This document shows, in pieces, positions 22,795-32,030 of a stretch of 64,000 nucleotides of DNA. This DNA comes from Tanypteryx hageni. Lineage: Eukaryota; Arthropoda; Insecta; Odonata; Petaluridae. Below the pieces are notes generated by a model. It made no database searches. It was not told where the DNA came from and was given only the letters and a program-made list of their open reading frames with translations. The translations under genes and the position numbers were made by a program. The stretch is taken from contig CM054117.1 of assembly GCA_028673005.1 (NCBI GenBank), positions 33,948,561 through 34,012,560 on the forward strand. The letters are read 5' to 3'. Every line of letters begins with the position of its first letter. Positions within the stretch are counted from its first letter, which is position 1.

Positions 22795-23480
22795 ATTAAA
22801 CAAGATGATTCAAACGGAACTTATGATGTATACTTTTCCCATAATTATTCGTTTAATATTTATATTGGCTTTAACAGCTTTAAAATCACAGCGGATGAGT
22901 TGCTCATTTTGTTCCCAAATTTCATAATTTACCGTAGAAAATGTTAAAAATACATTCGAATGGAAAAGTAAATGTATCACGAGTATTTGTGTGGCAAAAT
23001 AACGCGTGTAAGTACTAGTCTACACCGAATCCGAGTCCAACTATAGTCGTTGCGTTGGCAACACTATCGTGATGATTGATAAAAACAGCAAAAACGCCAG
23101 TATTTTCGCGAAATTCGAAGAAATACGATAGACAAGCACAATTCTACGATACAAATTGGAATCTCCATCCTTTTTCTCAGAGAATAGTACAAATACCACT
23201 CCGATATTAAAATTCTGAGATATTTTAATATGCGAAAGATAATTACCCTAAAGGATGAATATCGTATTTCCCATGTAAATCAAATGGGAAGGATAGTTCC
23301 TGGAATCGAACCCAGGACTTTCAATCTTTGCAACAGAAACTATCCTCGGGATCTCGGTAGCAAGAGATTTCCACCAAGTGCCATTAAAATCGGTTTATTG
23401 GTTCATTAACAGGGGGACAGCCAGACGCAACGAAGAAACCATAATCCTATTTCCATTCTGCAAAGCAGGCTAAAAATATA
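22795..23480 (+). repeat. Dispersed repeat, C type, copy 1
   Basis: It begins near ATGATTCAAACGGAACTTATG and ends near GGCTAAAAA. It is colinear with 39247-39953 and 54690-55278, sharing CGAATCCGAGTCCAAC, ATCGTGATGATTGATAAAAAC, CCACTCCGATATTA, CAAATCAAATGGGA and CCATTCTG-AAG-AGGCTAAAAA. It contains the 55-nt tRNA-like block at 23291-23345. No protein is encoded. It is a SINE or MITE of unknown family. Confidence 0.8.
23291..23345 (-). ncRNA. tRNA-like fold in C repeat copy 1
   Basis: On the minus strand GGATAGT (5') pairs with ACTATCC (3') as an acceptor-like 7-bp stem. Immediately inside it lies a T-arm with the invariant GGTTCGATTCC B-box sequence. Only about 20 bases separate the acceptor strand from the T-arm, which is too short for normal D and anticodon arms. 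The right-arm side carries one mismatch (GTTTCTG). Probably a reduced tRNA-derived head, not a functional tRNA. Confidence 0.5.
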
Positions 23481-24552
23481 CAGGGTTGATAGGGGTCCAT
23501 TAATTTTTTGTAATATCTCCGAAGCTGAAATTTTGAGCGTGCATTTCCACATTGGTGCCACTTACAAGCGAGGCTAGTTACCGAATATGTTGGGGTATAA
23601 TCACATAAAAAATAAAAAACGCGCTAATTTTATTAGCACTCTACTTGTTTTATAAAGGAATCTCTCTCATCCTCTCTCGGGAATAACACGTCTTTCATAG
23701 ACCATGTTTTTCTTTTGAGGAGTGCGCGCTCCATTCTTCGCATCCCGCTTTTATGTACCGAGCCATAGAATGCTCCCTTCCTAGGGGAAGCGGGGAAATA
23801 CCGAGATTTGGAATGCACCCTTTCATTTCCTCCAGACGCACGGATGGCTGGATAAATTCTAGCGGTGGTGTTTTTCTATCGAGGGTGCAGCAGGTTATAC
23901 CGCGGAGGTTTTCGAGGAAAATGCAGTCGTTATTCTTTTTATCATCGCGCGCACCTCCCTAAAGTACGTGCTTCGGTCCCCGCCGATGTTTACTCCCCAA
24001 ACAACGATATTCCGGTAGTCGATTTGAACGGGCGAAGTGAAAGAAATAATAGGAGGAATGGAGTAGACCAGTGTTTGGACTCGGTTCTATATTCGCGTAC
24101 TTGAGCGTCAACGCGAGGAAGATCGCTCGCTTGCTTTTCCCCGGGGCGCGCGGCGTCTCCGGGTCTCTATTTTGTGCTGATTGTTCTGCATGGTTCTTGG
24201 TCCTACTTTGATGATTAAGTCCGATCGTTTGAGGCGTCTTTGGGGACCCCGAATGTCTCCATTGTTTTTGAAAAGCTGTCTCTACTAAAGTGTATAACCG
24301 AATTTGTAAAGTAAGTTTACGTGTGCAATGTTTCTGTTTATGAGTGGCCAAAAATACAGCAACAATGATAATTCAAGAAATATAAATTATGCGACCCAAA
24401 TGTTGAATCAAATCTCAACGTAAAGATCCTAAGACGCGATATAAGTATTTAAGCTTTTCCGTCCTACTGGTGACTGATACATATATCAAATTTTCGCCGT
24501 GAGATGCGTTATTTCCTTTTCTCTGGAAATCTTTTGTTTACCTGTCGGTTAT
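23481..24552. other. No recognisable gene
   Basis: A possible transposon end TACAGGGTTGATAGGGGTCC lies at about 23482 with no matching partner. Overlapping frames at 23633-24351 on both strands lack known motifs. Confidence 0.45.
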
Positions 24553-25110
24553 TATGCGTTCCTTGCACGAAGTGAACGCACATAGGGGAGGTCGTTTCCG
24601 TCCGCATGTTAAAACTCGGGAACCGCTAGACGTATTTTGATGAAATTTGGTATTGGGGAGTTTTGCTAAAATTGGTAGAACGATTTCAGTTTTGGTCAAA
24701 ATCAGACAACAATTACGACCACTTTACATAAAGACCTACACCCTTGCGGTGGCTTGCAGGGTAAACTGTAGATGTAGATGATGTAGATGTAGTTTACAAT
24801 ATTCTTGTTTCAACTCGGGAACCGCAGGACTTATTTTGATGAAATTTGGTATTGGAGAGTTATAGTAACATTGGTCGACCAATTCCAATTTTGGTTAAAA
24901 TCCGACAATAATTACGACCACTTTACTAGAAGATCTACATGTAGTTTACAATGTTCTTCTGTTTCAACTCGAGAACCGCAAGACGTATTTTAATGAAATT
25001 TGGTATTAAGACGTTTTACTAAAATTTGTTAACCGATTCCAATTTTGGTTAAAATAGGACAATAAAAACGGCAACTTCATATAAGGAATAACATGTATTT
25101 TACAACATAC
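24553..25110 (+). repeat. Dispersed/tandem repeat E: three units
   Basis: Units start at 24613, 24812 and 24966 with AACTCG(G/A)GAACCGC. Each continues with TATTTTGATGAAATTTGGTA, a CCAATTTTGGTTAAAAT block, ACGACCACTTTA and a TAGTTTACAA end. The first unit is preceded by a leader, ATGCGTTCCTTGCACGAAGTGAACGC split over 24553-24580, and is longer by an inserted GTAGAT-rich stretch. The same leader-plus-unit occurs in reverse orientation at 46320-46530. Confidence 0.8.
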
Positions 25111-27253
25111 CTAGCTTCTCGTTAAATACTCATCTGAGCGAAAAATTTTGAGAACATTGCGCAATCCCAAAGAACGCATTTGGAAACTCTGTGTACTACG
25201 ACATGGAGTACACCTTTCCAATCTTGTATGACATAATAATTAAAAACATTGAAAATCAACATAGGAAAACATTTTTCTTTGATTGTCTTTAAAACCGTGA
25301 CTAACGATAAATCTGAAGTCCATTTTTCGTCGGTGATGATTCTTTACGCTGTCATTGATTACTTAAGTTGATATTTTGTTATTATTGTTATATACATCGC
25401 GCACAGTATTAATTTTCTAGATATCCTGAATGCTTAAATTGGGTTCCCTGATACTGTTTTACGGCTGAAAGAGAATCCAGAGAATTTCGCTCATTAAGAC
25501 CAGGACCGCTACATTCACTTTATCGAATATTTTTAACGTTGATCTGAATGCGTCTATCAGCTCGCCATCCGTTTATTTAAACATTTATAACTATCTTCCA
25601 TAGCGCCTACCATCGTGAATCACTAGCGGAGTTTACAGAAATAGCAGAGATAGATTTATGGTAAAATTATACATGATAGATGGAGATGAGGGGGTTGTGA
25701 TAAAGGTCGGCTGCCTTAATAGGGGGGTCGCGGATGCATAAATATTGGGAACCGATGATGTAAAGTTTTTTTTTCATTGGGCTGAAATTAAATGTTTTGA
25801 TTATTTCATTCCATTGAAAATATTAAGGACATTAAATTTCGTCGTGCCACTTCTCACTGTATGTAATAGAAAAATTAAGCATTGTTTACTCTTATCTTCC
25901 AGGATTTAGTCAATAAGAAGTGTATCACTTAATATTTAAACGCCTTAAAGAAAATCACATCTCATTAAAAATCCAATAGAGGAATGGCGGATTATAAACT
26001 GGTATCGAAGGCCAGTTAACAATAAATTTAAACCTTTAGTCTCAATACACTAGGAGCAATTGTTTTGGCAGATTGTCGGCCCATTTAAGTACACATATTT
26101 TCTTTTCCCAGAATCCCAATCTTTTAAAAACTCACGATTGCAATCGTCTTTAAAATACCACTAAATACACTAAAGTTGCTGAAAAATTATATAAGCGATA
26201 ACGATTTTCAATTTTTCCCTTGAGGCAGACGTCGAAAGAAAAACAACGCATCACGAACGTCGCTGTCACTTATCTTTAAAAGCGCAAGAATCTCGTGTAT
26301 TTTCTCTCGTGGAGCCACTGATATTTCAAGAATTTTCTCTCTTCGCTTCGCGTTCGTCCTTTTTTTTCCTCTCTCGTTTTCCTCCCTATCCCCTACGGTC
26401 CGAGCGGAGGCTTGTTTTGAGTCCGAAACGACCGTAAACAATACCTCTGAAGAAGGAGGCTGCCGCGTGACGGCGGCATCGCCGGACATAAAAAAACACA
26501 CACACGAAAAGACGCATTGGATGTCGGCGACGAGGAAGAAGTAGGAAATAAAAAACAGATGATGGGACGGACTGGAGTTGGGTTTTAAAAGGTGTGCAAA
26601 CGGCACAAATGGCTCTCTCCCTCTCTGCCGATTTCTTTATTTTTGAAAGGAGAGGGATGGCAAGTTGAAAAAGGGCGGAAGAACAATAGCGAGTCGATCG
26701 AGGTGCTTCATCGGGCTCCCCTGCAAATGAGCGCGGGCCACCCAAGGAGGAGCTGGCCCTCAAGCGCGGAGAATTGTGGGTAGGATCGGGAAGGAGGAGG
26801 AATATGGGGGGAGAAGACGGTGAGAGTTATGTCACGCGATTTCGAAGGCGTCCGTTGCTTAAAAAAACACGCAGTCTCCGAGAAGGTAGAAAAGTTGGTT
26901 TTCCTTTGAGTGCGCGCAGCAACGCATCGCAATTTCTGTCTTCTTGAAGAGGATACTCCTTTGAAACTAGAAAAAAATTTGTTCAAATACGACCGAAAGG
27001 GAATTCCACTTTCAAAACGATATTCCTTCGAAACACGCTGCTGCTGTATTACACGCAATTAAGGACACATTAAAGCTTTTAGCTGAGACGCCTTTTCTTT
27101 TTTATTCCTCACAATCAGATGGAGAGCCGCAAATTTAACCACTGACGAGAAAGCATAGACTGACGAATCGCTTAAGCGTGAGGAACAGTACAATGGCGAT
27201 ATAATTTATGCCATTGGGAGACGGGTTCATCTTACGGCTAGTATCTAACAATC
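25111..27253. other. No recognisable gene
   Basis: AT-rich to about 26200, then a less AT-rich region with overlapping frames on both strands (minus 26208-26606, minus 26386-26763, minus 26708-27058). None carries a recognisable motif, and they overlap one another in different registers. Confidence 0.5.
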
Positions 27254-27261
27254 TTCTAGGT

Positions 27262-28299
27262 CAGTGGTTCCCAATCGGTGGTTCGCGAACCCTCAAAGGG
27301 TTCGCGAAAATTTTCCGAGAGTTCGCCAAAAATTATATGCAATGGAGGATTTTTACTTATGGATATCTATTTTTTTAAATTACCTCAATAAATTCCATCA
27401 AAATTACTGGAATGAATATATTTTCTATAAGAGTACTGTCATAAATGACCTACTACATTTAAATTGTTTCGAAATATTTTCTATTTTATAGCAATGTAAA
27501 CTCTGGATATGTGATGTGATATGTTCTGACTAGTTTCGCGATGATGTCTGTGTTTTTGTCAGTCTGTAAGTCTGTCTGCATGTGATAGATTTTGGTGGGC
27601 GCTTTAACTCAAAAACTATTAATCAGGTCAACGCAAAATTTTATATTTAACATTTTTATTAAGATAAAAAGATCTGATTAGTTTTTGGTAAAAATCGGTC
27701 AACCGGAAGTGGGTGTTTTCTCTTGTCACTTATCCGTTATTTTGAAATATTTGCTTTAATATTTGATAAATGTATAAATATATTAGTATAAAAGTTGTAG
27801 GAAATGTCATTTTCTACAACCTTTGTTTGATACATTTTTCCATATAATGCATTGTTTAAGAGATATATTATTTTTTAGCTGCCACCACCACGCTACCTAT
27901 CGACGACTATTGTTAACAATTGACGCTTAGTTACGTCTTAGTAACGTTCCTTTTTCTTTTCTTAATTGTCAACCGAAAGTAAATATTGATAACGATCCCC
28001 GAGCTAACAACATGTAATTTGCCATATAAATATGGAGAAAGTCATGTGTTGCCCACATCAGTTTATTTTTACAAACTTTTCCAAATAAAAACATTCAGAA
28101 GGTTGAATAACATGTTAATATTATCTAATACATCTTGTATTATTTAAGATTCGATTCTTTGGTCTGCATTATTTACTTCAAACGGAAAATATCTCAAGAC
28201 GCAGAATTAGTGTTCTCAGAATATCATTAGTAGGAGGTACGAGGCAAGCAAAAATCTCAAGTATGGGGTTCGTGACGTGAAAAAGGTTGGGAACCGCTG
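27262..28299. mobile_element. hAT-type element interrupted by repeat F
   Basis: The ends are CAGTGGTTCCCAATC and, at the right, GGTTGGGAACCGCTG, the classic hAT inverted terminus. Flanking 8-mers TTCTAGGT (27254-27261) and GTTTAGGC (28300-28307) match at 5 of 8 positions, consistent with an old duplication. Near the left end GGTTCGCGAACC and GGGTTCGCGAA form a hairpin. About half the interior is an inserted copy of repeat F (27525-28065). No transposase is present. Confidence 0.75.
27525..28065 (+). repeat. Dispersed repeat F, copy 2, nested in a hAT element
   Basis: Colinear with the reverse complement of 5812-6420. It starts near GCGATGATGTCTGTGT, passes through TAAAAATCGGTCAACCGGAAGTGGGTG and the GTAGGAAATGTCATTTTCTAC block, and ends AATATGGAGAAAGTCATGTG...CCACATCAG. 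Its position inside the hAT element dates the F insertion after the hAT insertion. Confidence 0.8.
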
Positions 28300-28589
28300 G
28301 TTTAGGCAAATTCTGAGGTAATGAACTTTTTGGTAGAATCGTAGATTGTCGCATTATCGCGAAAGGCTCATACCTTGAAACTGAAGTTCCCATCTGGGTT
28401 TAATTCACAATTTTAGGGTTTAAGGTGACTACCTCGACCTTACGTTGAATTCAAGTCATGAGACAAGTTTTGTGATTTATGTCTGAATTCACTGAGAAAC
28501 CAGGCTGGAGAAATTGCAGGGAAAGCGTTACAATGGAAAGAGTCCTTCCTCAGTCTTGATTGACTAATCACGTTCAAAGCATTTTCCAG

Positions 28590-28965
28590 AACTAGCGAAC
28601 GAACGAGAACACGTGCTAACGAGCACTAGCGAACGAGGATTCCCATTGGTTGGTTGTTCTTTTGCGTTCGTTTGTGATCAGGAGCTCGCGGACGCTCGTT
28701 GCATTCATTAACGTTCGCTTGCTTTGTTCATCTTCGCTCGCGTTCGTTCGTGTTCAGAGCAGCGAGCAGATGAAAACATTCCATAGCGTACAGCATGAGC
28801 GCAGGCGACTACAACGTCCAAACCTTACAAGCAGTAACGAACATACCCTTTGATGTACCAGTGGAACAGCATTCGCTCATGTTTGTGACCGCTCGTTCGT
28901 GCAGGCAGGTATGCCCACATATAGCGAACGAACATTCGTTAGTGCTTTTTCGATAGGTCTGGACG
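28590..28965. repeat. GCGAACGA-motif cluster, candidate transposon
   Basis: GCGAACGA or its reverse complement TCGTTCGC, or close variants, recur about a dozen times, concentrated at the two edges. Near the edges CAGAACTAGCGAACG (left) and the reverse complement CAGACCTATCGAAAA (right) look like diverged inverted termini. Dense short subterminal motifs on both strands are typical of transposase-binding regions of DNA transposons. No duplication was found. Confidence 0.4.
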
Positions 28966-29469
28966 CGACTTAAGGAAAGGTTCATTCCATATAATGTTTG
29001 GACAGATGATTTAAATCCGAGCATCTCAATTATCTTTCTTTTCTTCCTTCCTTTTTGCTGCCTTCTGTCGTCGTGTTCTCTACTCACGTGTGGCCGAGGC
29101 TCTACGTTTCTTCGTCGCTCGCTTTCTTTCTTTAAAACGTTTCGAAAAACATTCCGACGGCTATGTGATAAAGGCACTTCATTGTGGACTTTCAAAAAAA
29201 TGTCACATGGATCTCCCGTTGAGATTTTCCTTCTAACTCCGTTCTTTTTATTCCCTTGACACTGTTGCCTGAATAATGAATGGAATTTCATAATCACATG
29301 TTTCGAGAGAAAGGAGGGAAGGAGAGATCGTCAGACGGATAGAGCTTTTGATGTTTCCCAGTTCCCCGGGTTTTAAGAGCAAGAGGGAGGCGGGTAAGCA
29401 AGCAAAAACAAGAGGGCGCGCCATTAAGTCAAGGTAGATGAAACGCTTCCGTCTTGATGAGGAGGTTGA
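28966..29469. other. No recognisable gene
   Basis: Minus-strand frame 28809-29297 (162 codons) spans this stretch but overlaps the motif cluster and shows no known domain. The methionine-rich start and basic composition are unremarkable. Confidence 0.45.
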
Positions 29470-30370
29470 GAATGACTGTTGGAAGGTGGGTTAACGAGCG
29501 GGTCGGAAAAGGGGAGAGAGAGAAGGATGGAGAGAGGAGGGAGGGAGAAGGATGGAGGGAGGAAGAAGGGAGGGAGGAAGGAGGGAGGGAGGAAGGAGGG
29601 AGGAAGGAGGGAGGGAGGAAGGAGGGAGGGAGGGAGGGAGGGAGGAGGGAGGGATGGAGGAAAAAGGGAGGAAGGAAGGAGGGAGGGAGGAAGGAAGGAG
29701 GGATGGAGGAAGTAGGGAGGGAGGAAGGAGGGAGGGAGGAAGGGAGGAAGGAGAGAGGGAGGGAGGAAGTAGAAAAAAGGGGGAGGGAGAAGGAAGGAGG
29801 GAAAAGGAGGGAAGGAGGGAGGGAAAAGGAGGGAGGAAGTAGAAAAAAGGGGGGATGGAGAAGGAAGGAGGGAGGGAGGGAGAAGGAAGTAGGAAAAAGG
29901 TGGAGGGAGAAGGGAGGAGAGAGAGAATGACGGGGGTAAAAGGAAATAGGGAAAAGAGGTAGGGAAAAGGAGGTAGGGAAAGGGAGATAGGGATAAGGAG
30001 AGAGGATGAAGTAGAGAGGAACGGAGAAGGAGAGAGGGAGGAGGCAGAGAAAAGGAGGAAGTTAGAGGGAGGAACGGAGTAGAGACGGAGGAGGAAGGGA
30101 GAAGCAGGGAGGGAGGGACTATGAAGAGGGGGAAGAAAGGAGGGAGACGGAGGATGGGATGAGGAGGAATGGAGGGTAGGGTGGAGGGTAGAGGGAGGCT
30201 GGAAGGAAGAGGGATTTAAGAGGGAGGGAGAGGGAAGGAATAGCGGAAGACGGAGAGGAATGGGAGGGGTAGGACTTGTCAAGAAGGGAAGATAGAGGAA
30301 CAAAGTAAGAGGGAAGATTGAAAGTCGGAAGCGAGAGAGGAGAAAAAGGATGGAAGAAGCTCCGAAGGGT
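29470..30370. repeat. Purine-only tract, (GGAGGGA)n-type, about 0.9 kb
   Basis: The + strand is almost exclusively G and A, built from GGAGG, GGGAGG and GGAAGG words with occasional AAAAAGG blocks. Long frames on both strands (+ 29454-29930, - 29491-30303) are Gly/Arg/Glu or Ser/Pro/Leu translations of the repeat. Mirror-symmetric homopurine DNA of this size can adopt triplex structures, and its G-runs could form quadruplexes. Confidence 0.9.
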
Positions 30371-31544
30371 TAAGAAGAGAAACAACAAGGGTGGTTGGTA
30401 TATAAGTTTATTTCACGTCGGAGTTGACAGTTCACAGTTTTGAAAAGGTATTCTCTGCAACACCAGAAATTTTCCCGGTGCTTATAACGATTAAAGATTA
30501 AAACTCGGAAATTCTCACAGGTAAGATACCCTTGCTAAAGCTAGAGGTGGAAACACATTTTCATAAAAATTTTCAGGGTTCTGGTTTGCCTATCCATTAG
30601 GGGAAGGTGTCCCCCCACCGTTTTGAATGTAGATCCTCACGAGACCTTACCATCCGTGAAAACTTCACTCCTGTGGCTTCGATAGTTAGGCTACAATACC
30701 ATTTCAAAAATTTTTAATTTTCGGATTTTGAAAGCACCTATCGGAAAATCTATGAACTACTTGGAAAATCCAATAGGTGGAAATTTGTAGATCGATAAGT
30801 GCTATCAAGTTCAAAAAGATTTTTCCAAATATCTCTTAAAACAAAAAAGTTATTTGTCTTAGGATATACGGACAGACATAGTGATCACATCAGCATGTTC
30901 TTGCTTTTAAGAAAACGTGCTCAAAAAAGGTCGACAAGTTGAAATGTATCCTTGGCAACCACTCCTAAGCTGTACTGTTGTCGTTAATAAGATATACGGC
31001 AGTCCCTTGCGCTACGCAGAGATTACGTTCTTGGAAAGGCCGCATTGGGCAAATGAACATTGCGAAAATTTAATACCTTAAGGAAAAACTCCTGTTTTCC
31101 TTATGGACTGCGTGATTTCTCACGTCACTTACATAAAATGAATTGCGCACCTAATTATGGATCGCGTTTTATTATAATTTATGCTTGTTTCATAAATAAT
31201 TGTCACATTTATTTAAACATGTCTAATCTAAGCCCACTTAGGGATAAGTTCCCCGGGAAACCTACGTTTGACCGGACGCAAAATTTTATTTAGGCCTTCA
31301 CGTAAAGCGACCGTCTCAATTGGTCGATATGAAACAAAAAGAACCTCACTTAACAACTTTTAATGTAGATACTTGTAAAAATCAGTCATTTTTTTATAAA
31401 AAAGAGGTGGACAGACAGACACAACATCCCCGCTATGTAACTTTTTGCATTGTCTGCAGGGAACGCGTAATAAAGAGAGGATAAGGAAATCCAAGTGAAT
31501 GGAGCAAGAGCCTGGCCTTGATCGGGAATAGGGAGTAGAGAACC
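30371..31544. other. No firm gene; contains a partner dispersed repeat
   Basis: About 30990-31280 matches the 3640-3870 repeat in the same orientation (GCATTGGGCAAA, GCGAAAATTTAAT, GGGAAACCT blocks). The segment 31289-31325 (CCTTCACGTAAAG) resembles part of repeat E. The rest is unremarkable. Confidence 0.4.
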
Positions 31545-31650
31545 AGCCTTGGTTGCTCAATAGTGGAGAATCCTCCTCCCGGGAAGTGGATGACTGGGTT
31601 CGACTCCCTGTAAATACCAGGATTTTTCTCATTCACCCTGATATATTTAA
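31545..31650 (+). mobile_element. Candidate tRNA-like SINE head
   Basis: TTGGTTGCTCAATAGTGG resembles a Pol III A box and, 40 bases later, GGGTTCGACTCCCTG is a strong B box with a short T-arm stem. Spacing is near tRNA length. The acceptor stem is poor, and no poly-A tail or target duplication was found. Confidence 0.35.
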
Positions 31651-31757
31651 TTACATATCCTTTAATTAGCTTACACTTCACCTATAATGAGAGGTTAGGG
31701 AGAATGTATTTACGGAACCCGTTGGTCTATCGGTAAAAACAGAGGAAAATCGTATTC

Positions 31758-32022
31758 CACTGTTGCTAAACCTTTAAAGTAACTTTTCAGAATTTGTCGT
31801 CAACAGTATTTGCGGGTTTCTTTATTTTTATATTTTAGATAAAAATTCAACTATTTATAATTCTTTACCCTGTTACACCTTAACATACGTACATTTGTTT
31901 TAATAGTTAATTGCACGTATTTGCTCGATGCTTCACTGGATAGTTGAAGTCGGGCGTACAGAGTAAGAATTTTTAATGGCACCCCTCGGTAAACCTCGCG
32001 GCACCCCGGATGAGAAATGCCG
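31758..32022. mobile_element. Candidate hAT-type element, 265 bp
   Basis: The right end reads GCGGCACCCCGGATGAGAAATGCCG in two overlapping blocks also seen in the 2015-2312 element. The left end CACTGTTGCTAAACC is a diverged hAT terminus. Flanking 8-mers TCGTATTC and TCCTATGC match at 6 of 8 positions. Inverted-end similarity is weak, so this is provisional. Confidence 0.45.
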
Positions 32023-32030
32023 TCCTATGC

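Noticed and set aside
24553..25110. Possible CRISPR-like array (three repeats)
   Set aside because: The units are about 150-200 bp, contiguous and diverged, without short uniform repeats or spacers, and the context is eukaryotic.
29454..30388. Long Gly/Arg/Glu frames on + and Ser/Pro/Leu frames on - strand
   Set aside because: Homopurine/homopyrimidine DNA lacks stop codons in most registers. The composition explains the openness.
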